Shown one piece after another: positions 1 through 8,630 of a stretch of DNA of 64,000 nucleotides; positions within the stretch are counted from its first letter, which is position 1, and each line of letters begins with the position of its first letter. Below the pieces are notes generated by a model. It ran no database searches, had not been told where the DNA came from, and saw only the letters and a program-made list of their open reading frames with translations. The stretch is taken from NCBI RefSeq assembly GCF_947497915.1, contig NZ_CANMIJ010000001.1:411501-475500 (forward strand), in the 5' to 3' direction. The position numbers were made by a program, and so were the translations under genes. This DNA is from an uncultured Erythrobacter sp. (GTDB lineage Bacteria > Pseudomonadota > Alphaproteobacteria > Sphingomonadales > Sphingomonadaceae).

Positions 1-391
1 TTAGGGTAAGGCCGCAATAAAGCGCCGCGACCCCGGCGATCACCGATGCGGCGATAAAGAATGCGGCCATGCCGATGGCGCCGCGCTGGATCATCAATAC
101 GATTTCGAAGCTGAACGCGCTAAATGTGGTGAACCCGCCCAGCATGCCGACCGCGAACAGCAGCCTTTGTGTTTCCGTGCCGCCATCCTGAGATGCGAAC
201 CAGCCGAATAACAGGCCCATGGCGAGGCTGCCCAAGGTGTTGATGCCAAGGATCGCCCAAGGATAGCTGTTTGCGCCCATCATAGATGTTATCGCCTGAC
301 CCATGAAATAGCGCGCCACAGAACCTGTCGCACCGCCAAGTGCGACATAGAGGGCTGCTGCCAATGGAGAGAGGGCCGGGACGGTCATCAT
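1..391 (-). CDS. crcB: Fluoride channel CrcB/Fluc (3' end cut by window edge)
   Basis: The reverse strand from the ATG at 391-389 reads without a stop for 130 codons to the window edge. It encodes a small, very hydrophobic protein with about four membrane helices. It carries the family hallmarks: an N-terminal GGATGSVARY segment, an LGINTLGSL segment and GGFTTFSAFSFE. CrcB/Fluc proteins are about 125 residues and form dual-topology dimeric channels that export fluoride, so nearly the whole protein is present and only the last residues are missing. A second ATG at 388-386 is an alternative start. No fluoride riboswitch was recognised upstream. Confidence 0.93.
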   Translation of the reverse strand, partial: MMTVPALSPLAAALYVALGGATGSVARYFMGQAITSMMGANSYPWAILGINTLGSLAMGLLFGWFASQDGGTETQRLLFAVGMLGGFTTFSAFSFEIVLMIQRGAIGMAAFFIAASVIAGVAALYCGLTL

Positions 392-625
392 GCTGCCCTT
401 AGCGGCGCGCGGCCTGCCTGCATAGCGCCGCCGATGATTTGCAGTTCGATTTGAGGCACTGAATACCTTGCCATTTTTACCGTGCGGCGTTATGTGGGCG
501 ACAGTTTCAGCGCGCTCCAAGCCTTAAATGGCGGGAAACGCGCCGTTTTTAGCGTCAAATTTACGCGTCTGTTCCGCGATTCGTTTGCGGGCTTTCGTGC
601 TTTTGGAATGAGGTAATAGTCGTTT

Positions 626-832
626 ATGCAAATCATGGTCCGCGATAACAATGTCGATCAGGCCCTCCGCGCGCTTAAGAAAAAGCTGCAGCGTGAAGGT
701 GTTTATCGCGAAATGAAGCTGCGTCGCCACTATGAAAAGCCAAGCGAAAAGCGCGCCCGTGAAAAGGCCGCTGCTGTTCGCCGCGCTCGCAAGCTTGAGC
801 GTAAGCGTATGGAGCGTGACGGCATCAAGTAA
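626..832 (+). CDS. rpsU: 30S ribosomal protein S21
   Basis: This 68-residue, highly basic protein matches bacterial S21. It has the N-terminal [19 protein letters not shown] segment, the central [14 protein letters not shown] block and an Arg/Lys-rich C-terminal helix. S21 binds the small subunit near the anti-Shine-Dalgarno region and supports initiation. A GAGG ribosome site lies about 12 bases before the ATG. The upstream stretch (392-625) shows no other gene. A strong intrinsic terminator at 885-912 closes it as a single-gene unit. Confidence 0.97.
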   Translation: MQIMVRDNNVDQALRALKKKLQREGVYREMKLRRHYEKPSEKRAREKAAAVRRARKLERKRMERDGIK

Positions 833-884
833 TGCTGTCGTTTGGGCGTTTCCACGCTTGAACGCTCACGACGGATAAGCCATT

Positions 885-912
885 AGGGCGCGGTATTATT
901 CCGCGCCCTTTT
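885..912 (+). terminator. Intrinsic terminator after rpsU
   Basis: A perfect 9-bp stem (AGGGCGCGG / CCGCGCCCT, 885-893 with 901-909) encloses a 7-base A/T loop and is followed by a T run. It lies about 50 bases after the rpsU stop. Confidence 0.85.
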
Positions 913-971
913 GCTATCTGGATTCCGGCACAGGGATTCTGCGAAAGCGCGCATCCGATCAGGGAATTGAA

Positions 972-1556
972 ATGACCGAAGTTACCCGTGTTCCTATCAA
1001 GCCTGTCGAGCAAGGCTCGCTTACCAAATTGTGGTTGGGCGTGGTGGTTGCCATTTTGCTTGGCGCCGGCCTTGCATGGGCTGCTATTCCGGCTGGCCCG
1101 CGCGGTCTTGAAATTGAAACGCTTACCGCCGGCGAAGGCGATATGCCGCAGGTCGGCGATGTTGCGTTTGTGAAATATGTCGGCAAGCTGGGCGCAACCG
1201 GCGAAGTGTTCGATGAATCGCAGGACATTCCGCTGCCAGTTCAGGGGCTCTTCCCCGAAGGGACACCGTTTCCGATTGAAGAAGGCGCGACCATCGACGG
1301 GTTCTTCAACGCGTTGCAGCAAATGCAAAAAGGCGGCAAATACGAAGTCTTCATTCCATCGGATCAGGCCTATGGCTCAGAAGTGCCCCCAGGCGCGCCG
1401 ATCCCGGCGGATGCGGATTTGATTTTCGAAATTGAACTCGTGGACTTCATGACGAAGGATACGTTCGACCGTAACCTGCAAATTCTGCAGCAATCGATGC
1501 AGCAGCAAGGCCCAGGCGGGCCAGGTGGCCCAGTTGGACCGCCTCCGGGTCAGTAA
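972..1556 (+). CDS. Membrane-anchored FKBP-type peptidyl-prolyl isomerase
   Basis: This 194-residue protein starts with a short cytoplasmic tail and one membrane helix (about residues 19-41), which anchors it to the inner membrane facing the periplasm. Residues about 50-162 form an FKBP domain, ending in the family's YGSEVPPGAPIPADADLIFEIELVDF signature. FKBPs isomerise X-Pro bonds and assist folding of exported proteins. The last about 20 residues are an unusual Gln/Gly/Pro tail (QQQGPGGPGGPVGPPPGQ), probably disordered. gatC follows 32 bases later, so the genes may be co-transcribed, but no functional link to amidotransferase is implied. Confidence 0.9.
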   Translation: MTEVTRVPIKPVEQGSLTKLWLGVVVAILLGAGLAWAAIPAGPRGLEIETLTAGEGDMPQVGDVAFVKYVGKLGATGEVFDESQDIPLPVQGLFPEGTPFPIEEGATIDGFFNALQQMQKGGKYEVFIPSDQAYGSEVPPGAPIPADADLIFEIELVDFMTKDTFDRNLQILQQSMQQQGPGGPGGPVGPPPGQ

Positions 1557-1588
1557 TAAGGCCGCACTCTTTCCAAGGGTAAGATGAT

Positions 1589-1891
1589 ATGTCGGTAGAC
1601 AAACAAACCGTCGCCAAAATCGCGAGCCTCGCTCGTATCAAAATGGGCGACGAACAGCTTGAAACCATGGTTCCAGAACTCAACAACATCCTCGAATGGG
1701 TGGAGCAGTTGGGCGAAGTGAATGTCGACGGCGTGGAGCCGATGAGCGCGGTGATCCCGAATGATCTGCGCCTGCGCGACGATGTAATTGACGCTGATCC
1801 GAAAACTGCCGGTGGGCGCCGCGACGATGTGCTCGCCAATGCACCCGCAGCCGAACACGGATTTTTCGGCGTGCCCAAAGTGATCGAATAA
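1589..1891 (+). CDS. gatC: Asp-tRNA(Asn)/Glu-tRNA(Gln) amidotransferase subunit C
   Basis: The 100-residue product matches GatC: an N-terminal helix with [12 protein letters not shown], a [11 protein letters not shown] helix and the C-terminal [24 protein letters not shown] tail. GatC stabilises the GatA-GatB complex that turns misacylated Glu-tRNA(Gln) or Asp-tRNA(Asn) into Gln- and Asn-tRNA. An AAGG ribosome site precedes the ATG. gatA begins 15 bases after the stop, so the two form an operon. Confidence 0.97.
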   Translation: MSVDKQTVAKIASLARIKMGDEQLETMVPELNNILEWVEQLGEVNVDGVEPMSAVIPNDLRLRDDVIDADPKTAGGRRDDVLANAPAAEHGFFGVPKVIE

Positions 1892-1906
1892 GGTTGATTG
1901 AACACT

Positions 1907-3388
1907 ATGACTGACCTGACCTCTCTCGGTGTCAAAGCCATTCGTGACGGTGTGCGCGGCGGAGATTTCACCGCGCGCGAAGTCGCCGAAAGCTTCAACG
2001 CAGCCGTAGCCGCTGCGGCTGATCTCAACGCCTTTATCGTCACCACGCCTGACCATGCGCTGGCGGCGGCCGATGCAGCTGATAAAGCGCGCGCCGATGG
2101 CAAAGAACTGGCCGCGATGGCTGGTGTGCCGATCGGCATGAAGGATCTGTTCGCGACCAAAGGCGTGCAAACCACCGCAGCCTCGCACATCCTCGAAGGG
2201 TTCACGCCCCAATACGAAAGCACCGTCTCACAGAATCTGTGGGATGCGGGTGCAGGTATGCTGGGCAAACTGAACCTTGATCAGTTCGCGATGGGTTCAT
2301 CGAACGAGACGAGTTTCTTTGGCAATGTTTCATCGCCATGGCAAAAAGCGGGCAGCAATGCCGCAATGTCGCCGGGCGGTTCGTCGGGTGGTTCTTCTTC
2401 GGCAGTGGCCGCGCGCATTGCGCCAGCGGCGACAGGCACAGACACTGGCGGCTCGATCCGTCAGCCCGCGGCCTTCACCGGCATTTGCGGGATCAAGCCG
2501 ACCTATGGCCGCTGTTCGCGCTGGGGCGTGGTGGCGTTTGCCTCGTCGCTTGACCAAGCTGGCCCGATGGCGCGCTCGGTCGAAGACTGCGCCATTATGC
2601 TCGGCACGATGGCTGGCTTTGACGCGAAAGACACGACCAGCCTGAAAATGGACGTTCCCGATTGGGAAGCTGCGCTGAATGCCGATCTCAAAGGCAATAA
2701 AGTCGGCATTCCCAAAGAATACACGATGGAGGGCACCGATCAGGCGATCCTCGATAGCTGGGAACAGGGCAAAGCATGGCTGAAAGACGCGGGTGCTGAG
2801 ATCGTCGATATCTCGCTGCCGCATACGAAATACGCGCTGCCAGCCTATTACATCATCGCTCCGGCAGAGGCATCGTCGAACCTCGCGCGCTATGACGGCG
2901 TGCGGTACGGTTTGCGTGACCTGCCAGAGGGCGCTGGCCTGCAAGACATGTATGCGGAAACCCGCGCGGCGGGCTTTGGTGACGAAGTGAAACGCCGCAT
3001 TTTGATCGGCACCTATGTGCTTTCAGCGGGCTTCTACGATGCGTATTACACGCAGGCGCAGAAAATCCGCACACTCGTTGCGCAGGACTTTGAAAAGGCT
3101 TGGGCGCAGTGCGATGTGATCCTCGCCCCGACAACGCCAACGGCTAGCTTCCCGCTCGGCAGTCTGAACGACGATCCGCTGACGATGTATCTGAACGACG
3201 TGTTCGCCGTGCCCGCGTCGCTGGCTGGACTGCCTGCGATGAGCGTCCCAGCAACGATCAACGCAGATGGTCTTCCGCTCGGGCTTCAGCTTGTGGGCAA
3301 GCCGTTCGACGAGCAGACAGTCCTCAATGCAGGCCTCGCGATCCAGCAGCGCAGCGAGTTCGATCACGCCCCGGAGAAGTGGTGGTAA
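1907..3388 (+). CDS. gatA: Asp-tRNA(Asn)/Glu-tRNA(Gln) amidotransferase subunit A
   Basis: This 493-residue amidase-signature enzyme is the glutaminase of the GatCAB complex and supplies ammonia from glutamine to GatB. The Ser-cisSer-Lys machinery is visible: the lysine in GMKDLF (Lys79), the Gly/Ser-rich [10 protein letters not shown] segment (about 155-165) and the nucleophile in [11 protein letters not shown] (Ser183). I chose the ATG at 1907. A TTG nine bases upstream is in frame but would only add MNT. The end of the gene (GGAGAAGTGGTGGTAA) also holds a ribosome site and GTG codons from which the next reading frame can start. Confidence 0.97.
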   Translation: MTDLTSLGVKAIRDGVRGGDFTAREVAESFNAAVAAAADLNAFIVTTPDHALAAADAADKARADGKELAAMAGVPIGMKDLFATKGVQTTAASHILEGFTPQYESTVSQNLWDAGAGMLGKLNLDQFAMGSSNETSFFGNVSSPWQKAGSNAAMSPGGSSGGSSSAVAARIAPAATGTDTGGSIRQPAAFTGICGIKPTYGRCSRWGVVAFASSLDQAGPMARSVEDCAIMLGTMAGFDAKDTTSLKMDVPDWEAALNADLKGNKVGIPKEYTMEGTDQAILDSWEQGKAWLKDAGAEIVDISLPHTKYALPAYYIIAPAEASSNLARYDGVRYGLRDLPEGAGLQDMYAETRAAGFGDEVKRRILIGTYVLSAGFYDAYYTQAQKIRTLVAQDFEKAWAQCDVILAPTTPTASFPLGSLNDDPLTMYLNDVFAVPASLAGLPAMSVPATINADGLPLGLQLVGKPFDEQTVLNAGLAIQQRSEFDHAPEKWW

Positions 3389-3795
3389 CGACTAGAGGTC
3401 ATCCCAGTGTTTTGACACAATACCAAGAAGGTCGATCAGCGTACGAGCTGATTCTGGGGGCCATGCTTGGTGGATACCTAGGCCTAACCATCTCTCGAAC
3501 TGGCCTGAATGAAGGGACATACCTTGATCTTGCAGTGCTTCTGATATGCGCTTCGCTCTTCGTTTTGATGATAAATTTGTGCGGAGACAGATTTCACCGA
3601 GGTAACGTTGTTTTTTCGTTAGCATATGCGGCTTTGGCACTAGTCTTCGCTTACTTCAGCTACGATATGGCTAAACCGTTGCATGTCGATGGGAACATAC
3701 TCGCTACTATTTTTGGAGTTTGGTTTTTTTTGATGACAATGGAACTAATTTCGGCAGCGCCTGCAGTTTTTAGAAACAATAAGAATCGAGAATGA
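3379..3795 (+). CDS. Hypothetical four-helix membrane protein in an A/T-rich insert
   Basis: I do not recognise this protein. From the GTG at 3379 it has 138 residues with four predicted membrane helices (about 24-40, 48-66, 75-93 and 105-125) and short polar loops. The GTG overlaps the gatA end and sits just after GGAGAA, so translational coupling is possible. TTG at 3412 and ATG at 3463 are alternative starts, the last shortening the first helix. Base composition is clearly more A/T-rich than gatA and gatB, and T/A-ending codons dominate, which suggests recent acquisition. The hydrophobic periodicity supports real coding, but the start is uncertain. Confidence 0.55.
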   Translation: MVVTTRGHPSVLTQYQEGRSAYELILGAMLGGYLGLTISRTGLNEGTYLDLAVLLICASLFVLMINLCGDRFHRGNVVFSLAYAALALVFAYFSYDMAKPLHVDGNILATIFGVWFFLMTMELISAAPAVFRNNKNRE

Positions 3796-3862
3796 AATTT
3801 GTGACGACAAGTGAACTTCCTTTCATGAGTGGATATAACTGATTCTGTTCGCGACGATCTTT

Positions 3863-4054
3863 ATGGTGGCGTTCGTGCTTTTGGGCGGAGTGGTACTTTT
3901 CCTCTCCAAAACGATTGACCACGGCGAAGCGCGGTTCGATAGCAACGGCAACGAAATCAAGGATGAGCCCGACTTACCCAAAGGCGATGCGAAGCCCGCG
4001 AGGCGGCTCGACACAAACACCACACCAGATCAGGTGAAAGACGACCATGAGTAA
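3863..4054 (+). CDS. Small single-pass membrane protein upstream of gatB
   Basis: This short reading frame encodes an N-terminal hydrophobic helix followed by an acidic, charged tail (63 residues from the ATG at 3863). It overlaps the gatB start by 8 bases, so it is probably translationally coupled to gatB. The hydrophobic stretch continues in frame upstream of the ATG (LILFATIF, codons from 3839) but begins only with CTG/ATT codons after a stop at 3836. The true start may therefore be a non-ATG codon, or the 5' end may have been damaged by the upstream insert. Function is unknown. Confidence 0.6.
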   Translation: MVAFVLLGGVVLFLSKTIDHGEARFDSNGNEIKDEPDLPKGDAKPARRLDTNTTPDQVKDDHE

Positions 4055-5546
4055 GTACATAGTTCAGGGACAAACCGGCGATTGGGAGGTTGTAATTGGC
4101 CTCGAAGTGCACGCGCAGGTGACCAGCAATTCCAAGCTGTTCAGCGGCGCTGCAACCGCCTTTGGCGCAGAGCCGAACTCGCAGGTTAGCCTTGTCGATG
4201 CGGCGATGCCCGGAATGCTTCCTGTGCCAAACGCGGAATGCATCCGTCAGGCTGTTCGCACCGGCATGGCGATCGAGGCCGAGATCCACAAATGGAGCCG
4301 GTTCGACCGCAAGAACTATTTCTACGCCGATTTGCCGCAGGGCTATCAGATCAGTCAGCTTTACCACCCGATCGTGGGCGAAGGGCAGCTGCTGATCGAT
4401 GCGGACGAAAAAGGCGGCATCCCCGAAGACAAAGTGATCGGGATCGAGCGCATTCACGTCGAACAAGATGCGGGCAAGCTGATGCATGATCAGCACCCGA
4501 CGATGTCCTATGTCGATCTGAACCGCAGCGGCGTGGCGTTGATGGAAATCGTCTCCAAACCAGACATGACCTCGCCTGCCGAGGCTGGCGCATATGTGCG
4601 CAAACTGCGCAGCATTCTGCGTTATGTTGGATCATGCGACGGGAACATGGAAGAAGGCTCCATGCGGGCCGACGTCAACGTTTCCGTGCGCAAGATTGGC
4701 GATCCAGAGCTTGGCACGCGGACTGAGACAAAGAACGTCAATTCGGTGCGCTTCGTCATGCAAGTGATCGAATATGAGGCCAGCCGTCAGGTCGATGTTC
4801 TTGAAAGCGGCGGCAGCGTCGATCAGGAAACACGCCTGTTCGATGTCGCAACCGGAACCACGCGAACCATGCGCAGCAAGGAAGACGCGCATGATTACCG
4901 GTATTTTCCCGACCCCGATCTGCTTCCCGTGGTGCTTGAGGATGACTTCCTTGCAGACTGCCGTGCGAGCCTGCCGGAACTGCCCGATGCCAAGCGTGCG
5001 CGGTATGAAAACGAACTGGGCCTGACCCCGTATAACGCCCGTGAATTGACCGCAGAGGTCGAGACGTTCGCGCGGTTCGAAACGCTGCTCGCCGTGGTGG
5101 CGGCGAAGATCGGCGAATCCGAAGCGAAAGTCGCAACGCAGGTCGCCAACTGGGCGTTGTCCGTCGCTCCGGGTGTGGTGAAAGGCCTCGGCGATGAAGC
5201 CAACCTCGCCAATTCCACGCCGGAGGCACAGGCCGCCATCCTCTCCATGCAGGATAAAGGCGACATTTCCGGCAGTCAGGCGAAAGAGATTTACGAAATC
5301 GTCCTGAAAGAAGGCGGCGAGCCGGAAGCCATCGCGGATGCGAAGGGCCTAAAACAGGTTAGCGACACAGGCGCGATTGAAGCTGCAATCGATGAAATCC
5401 TCGCCAATAACGAGGACAAGGTTGAGCAGTATAAAGGCGGCAAGGATAAGCTGTTTGGCTTCTTCGTCGGTCAAACGATGAAGGCAATGCAGGGCAAAGC
5501 CAATCCAGGCGTCGTCAATCAAATCCTGAAAAGCAAGCTGAGTTAA
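4047..5546 (+). CDS. gatB: Asp-tRNA(Asn)/Glu-tRNA(Gln) amidotransferase subunit B
   Basis: The 499-residue product matches GatB. It has the N-terminal [13 protein letters not shown] motif, a [14 protein letters not shown] segment, the [20 protein letters not shown] block, and a C-terminal tail domain (about 350-499) ending in [14 protein letters not shown], typical of GatB/YqeY. GatB phosphorylates the misacylated tRNA and transfers ammonia from GatA. It completes a full gatC-gatA-gatB set, so this organism probably makes Gln-tRNA and/or Asn-tRNA by the indirect route. Length is normal and no disruption is seen. Confidence 0.97.
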   Translation: MSKYIVQGQTGDWEVVIGLEVHAQVTSNSKLFSGAATAFGAEPNSQVSLVDAAMPGMLPVPNAECIRQAVRTGMAIEAEIHKWSRFDRKNYFYADLPQGYQISQLYHPIVGEGQLLIDADEKGGIPEDKVIGIERIHVEQDAGKLMHDQHPTMSYVDLNRSGVALMEIVSKPDMTSPAEAGAYVRKLRSILRYVGSCDGNMEEGSMRADVNVSVRKIGDPELGTRTETKNVNSVRFVMQVIEYEASRQVDVLESGGSVDQETRLFDVATGTTRTMRSKEDAHDYRYFPDPDLLPVVLEDDFLADCRASLPELPDAKRARYENELGLTPYNARELTAEVETFARFETLLAVVAAKIGESEAKVATQVANWALSVAPGVVKGLGDEANLANSTPEAQAAILSMQDKGDISGSQAKEIYEIVLKEGGEPEAIADAKGLKQVSDTGAIEAAIDEILANNEDKVEQYKGGKDKLFGFFVGQTMKAMQGKANPGVVNQILKSKLS

Positions 5547-5626
5547 ATTCGCAGTTTAGAACATAACGTTGCTCTTACATATCTGGTTTGATATTTGATT
5601 TATTTGAAGAATTTCAGGGGCGATGC

Positions 5627-6151
5627 ATGAACAAGGCTTTCGGAGCAGCAGTTTGTTTGGCCGCGGCGATGTCGCTGACTGCTTGTGACGGCGCGGGCCG
5701 CAAATACCCACCGGGCTATACTGACAACGGAATAAAGTTTGACGAGGACGGCTGGCGATTTTTACCCGGTGAGCGCGCAATCACGCTGAGCTATTTTCCG
5801 ACATTGGGCTCTCCCGAGATATCGATAAGATGCAATCGCAGCTTGGCATCAATGTCGAGCCTAAGGATTTCGACAGGCAGTTTTCAGCCGCTGCAACAAT
5901 GGCCGCAGCCCGGAATGGAGTTTCGCATCGGCGAAGCGCGCGCGGCCGGCATGACTACGTTGAAACCTGTGGGCGCCAAGGGTGCAAATATCTGGATTAT
6001 TGTTGATGGACGCGAGCGGGCGCGTGTTCTGGCTGGGATCAAAGAAGGGTCACCGATCACGCTGACTTTTGACGATCAAGTCATGAATGTTCCAGGCCCG
6101 CCGGAATCCATGCGCACCGGATTTGTGTCGCAATGCAAAGAGCCAATTTAG
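5627..6151 (+). CDS. Putative lipoprotein of unknown function
   Basis: From the ATG at 5627 (AGGGGCG ribosome site) the protein has 174 residues. It begins with a lipoprotein signal peptide whose lipobox is LTAC, so the mature protein should be lipid-anchored at Cys20. The rest is soluble and looks beta-rich, with a C-terminal region ending FVSQCKEPI. An in-frame ATG at 5588 would add 13 residues before the signal and is less likely. I do not recognise the family. Confidence 0.72.
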   Translation: MNKAFGAAVCLAAAMSLTACDGAGRKYPPGYTDNGIKFDEDGWRFLPGERAITLSYFPTLGSPEISIRCNRSLASMSSLRISTGSFQPLQQWPQPGMEFRIGEARAAGMTTLKPVGAKGANIWIIVDGRERARVLAGIKEGSPITLTFDDQVMNVPGPPESMRTGFVSQCKEPI

Positions 6152-6300
6152 CAGGCGGTCAATCCAACTGTCGCAGCAATTGTCATTTGTAAAATGAAGT
6201 CTAATCAATGACTGCAGTCTTTACATGCACGGTTCTGGCTGCATGCTTAGTCTATGGAAATGCGGCCTAAACACGTTTGCTGTGCTAGGATCACCTTGCC

Positions 6301-6792
6301 ATGAATATTGCGCAAGGTATCTTTTTGGCTTGTCTCGTCATTGCTTTTGGCGTGGCGGTCGGCTGGCTTATTCAGGAACGATCTCCGAAGAAAAAGACTG
6401 GGTGGCCAACTAAGCACCGCCCTCGGTCCGGGCGCGCAAATTCGCGGGCCAAGTCGTCCGATGAAAGCTCATCTGCCTTATCCGTCAGCTTGGCTGCGGC
6501 CGGGGCAGCTGCGGTGGCTAAAAGAGAGGGCAACAGCGATCTTAGCGCAGCAGCCGCAATCAAGACCGATGATTTGACGCGGATCAAAGGTATCGGCCCA
6601 AAATTACAAGAACGATGCCGGTCGGTTTCAATCAGCCGTTTTGAGCAGATTGCCGCATGGAGCGAAATCGATGTTGCTGAATTTGAGCAGAGCCTGAAAC
6701 TTTCAGGTCGGATCAGCCGTGATCGCTGGGTCGATCAAGCGAAGTTGCTCGCCGCTGGCGACGATGCGGCGCACAAAGCCGAATTCGGATAA
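6301..6792 (+). CDS. Membrane-anchored helix-hairpin-helix protein
   Basis: The 163-residue protein opens with one membrane helix (about residues 5-24), then a basic linker and an Ala-rich segment. It ends in a helix-hairpin-helix-like domain (about 97-160) with DDLTRIKGIGPKLQERC. That IKGIGP turn is typical of nucleic-acid-binding HhH folds found at the ends of some ribosomal-protein-associated and small membrane proteins in alphaproteobacteria. No catalytic domain is visible, so it probably binds DNA or RNA, or a protein partner, at the membrane. The role is unknown. Confidence 0.75.
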   Translation: MNIAQGIFLACLVIAFGVAVGWLIQERSPKKKTGWPTKHRPRSGRANSRAKSSDESSSALSVSLAAAGAAAVAKREGNSDLSAAAAIKTDDLTRIKGIGPKLQERCRSVSISRFEQIAAWSEIDVAEFEQSLKLSGRISRDRWVDQAKLLAAGDDAAHKAEFG

Positions 6793-6890
6793 CAAACAAC
6801 CTCATACCTGCATAAATGTCGCTGTGATACAATTGCAAACGCGGGCGCTTTGGCTATGCTCGACGCAGTGAAAATGGACAGGGGTGTCTC

Positions 6891-7493
6891 ATGAAAAATA
6901 TGGTCGCAGCGCTCGCCAGTGCGCCGCTTCTTGCGCTTGCATTCGCAGCGCCGGTGGCTGCACAGGCGCAAAGCAAATCGGAAATGACAGACAAGGATTG
7001 GCGCGAATGGGCACCTGATCCGGCGACGCTGAAAATGCCGGTGCTTGCATTTGAACCGTCAGACAATGACGTTAAAAATTACAAGAAATACTACTATTTC
7101 AACCGTGATGAGACGAGCTTTGAAGAGGCGCTGGAAGATTTGCGTTTCTGCGATGAGCTCGCCCGCGGTTTGGCTACGCAAAATTATTACGGCAACGCGG
7201 GGACATCGGCGATGTATGGCGTCGGCGGTGTGATCGGTGGCGCGATCGGCGGGGCCATGGCTCAGGCGATCTACGGCTCTGCTGAAAAGCGCGCAAAACG
7301 CCGCGTCAATATGCGCCGCTGCATGCATTTCAAAGGCTATGCCCGGCACGGCCTTACGAAAGATCTCTGGAAAGAATTCAACTTTGAAGAGGGCGGCGGC
7401 AGCGTCGAAGAGGAAGCACGCCAGCGGATGATTGCAGTGCAGGCGCTCGTCGCCTCCAGCGATTTGCCAGCAACGGAGAATATCGGGCTATGA
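6891..7493 (+). CDS. Exported protein with a glycine-zipper segment
   Basis: This 200-residue protein has a cleavable signal peptide (about 1-24, cut after VAAQA). It also has a Gly-zipper-like helix near residues 105-125 (YGVGGVIGGAIGGAMAQAIYG) of the kind that inserts in or lies on membranes. Six-residue-spaced aromatics (NYKKYYYFNRDE) precede it. An AGGGGTG ribosome site lies just before the ATG. Its last codons overlap the next gene by 4 bases (ATGA), so the two are translationally coupled and probably work together in the envelope. I do not recognise the family. Confidence 0.72.
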   Translation: MKNMVAALASAPLLALAFAAPVAAQAQSKSEMTDKDWREWAPDPATLKMPVLAFEPSDNDVKNYKKYYYFNRDETSFEEALEDLRFCDELARGLATQNYYGNAGTSAMYGVGGVIGGAIGGAMAQAIYGSAEKRAKRRVNMRRCMHFKGYARHGLTKDLWKEFNFEEGGGSVEEEARQRMIAVQALVASSDLPATENIGL

Positions 7494-8506
7494 AACTTGC
7501 ACAACTCACATTCGCAGCTGCAAGTGCGGCATTGATCGCGTACGCAACTCCGGCAATGGCAAACGACGATCTGCCAGAGATCGAGTTTGAAACCCAGATC
7601 ATGAAGGACAAGAAAGAGGTCCTGCTTGATCCGGATAAGGCCTATATCTTGCTGCAATCGCCGGTCGCCATTCCGGCGACATTCTTCAAAGTTCCCACCG
7701 ACGAAGAGCGTGAGATTGTCGCCAATCTGCGCGCTGCTGCGCTGGAAAAAGCGCGGGCAAAATGGGTGAAGAAGCAGGCCAGCTACGACAAGCACGCCGC
7801 CTTTCATGAGCGCAAGGGTACCAAACCGACGCGGCAAAATCCGATTGAGCCGACAGAAGAGACTTTCTCCTACACGCCGGTTGAACAGATGATGATGTTC
7901 TCGATCGGGCCGCTTAACCGGTTTGAAAAAGGCAAAGGGCTGTCGCTGTATCTGCAGGAAGTGCCAGCGGGCGAATATGTCTATTATGGCACCACCAGCA
8001 TGGGCCTTGGTGCGTGTGCATGCATGGGCACGGTGAAATTTGAAGCGGCGCCGGGCACGATCAACGCTTTGCGTTATGACGGCGTGTGGCTCGACAAAGA
8101 TGGTGAGCCTGTTGGCAGGGGCAGAATGCCCGAAGGCAGTGACACCAACGATGCGCTGGTCCGGGTCGCGATGATCATCGAGAAAGTTGACGAGGCAGCA
8201 TTTGATCCGCGCCTGCCAGCTGAATGGATCCGTGATGCCGAACTAGTACCAATGCCGTTTGTGCCAAACTGGATGGGCGCCGAGATTAACCGGCTTGCAC
8301 CGATCCCCGGCGTACTCGCCTATAACCGCGATGAAGTGATCGATGTTCAGGCGGAGCTCGCTCGCAAACAAGCAGAAGAAGCGCGCGCAGCAGCCGAAGC
8401 AGCCGCGCAAGCCGAAGCGGATCGTCTCGCAGCCGAAGTCGAGGCAAAAGCCGCAGAGGCTGATGCCGGCGCACTAGAGGCGATCGCGGGGACGCCAGAC
8501 GAATAG
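7490..8506 (+). CDS. Exported hypothetical protein with Ala/Glu-rich helical tail
   Basis: The 338-residue product has a signal peptide (cut near TPAMA, residue 24). A central domain about residues 30-270 has a Cys pair (GACACMGT) and a predicted beta-rich fold. It ends in a long Ala/Glu-rich helix (about 280-330) that could form a coiled coil. It is coupled to the glycine-zipper gene upstream by an ATGA overlap and is followed by a strong terminator at 8532-8570. No family was recognised; the pairing suggests a two-component envelope assembly. Confidence 0.72.
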   Translation: MKLAQLTFAAASAALIAYATPAMANDDLPEIEFETQIMKDKKEVLLDPDKAYILLQSPVAIPATFFKVPTDEEREIVANLRAAALEKARAKWVKKQASYDKHAAFHERKGTKPTRQNPIEPTEETFSYTPVEQMMMFSIGPLNRFEKGKGLSLYLQEVPAGEYVYYGTTSMGLGACACMGTVKFEAAPGTINALRYDGVWLDKDGEPVGRGRMPEGSDTNDALVRVAMIIEKVDEAAFDPRLPAEWIRDAELVPMPFVPNWMGAEINRLAPIPGVLAYNRDEVIDVQAELARKQAEEARAAAEAAAQAEADRLAAEVEAKAAEADAGALEAIAGTPDE

Positions 8507-8531
8507 TCCGAGGCATGCATTTTGCAGAATT

Positions 8532-8570
8532 GAAAAGGGCCGCCCGGGTTTCGCTCGGGTGGCCCTTTTC
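8532..8570 (+). terminator. Intrinsic terminator after the exported pair
   Basis: A long inverted repeat (GAAAAGGGCC-GCCCG with CGGGT-GGCCCTTTTC) forms a stem of about 15 bp with a 9-base loop and a terminal T run. It lies 25 bases after the stop at 8506. Confidence 0.88.
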
Positions 8571-8630
8571 ATTGTCGGCGTGGTTTCAGCGCCTATCTTG
8601 GCTTTCCAACATTGAAGGCAGAGCACGGAC

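Noticed and set aside
3392..3640. Basic 82-residue minus-strand frame in the gatA-gatB insert
   Set aside because: The plus-strand frame shows four clean hydrophobic helices, which is much better support; this one looks like its shadow.
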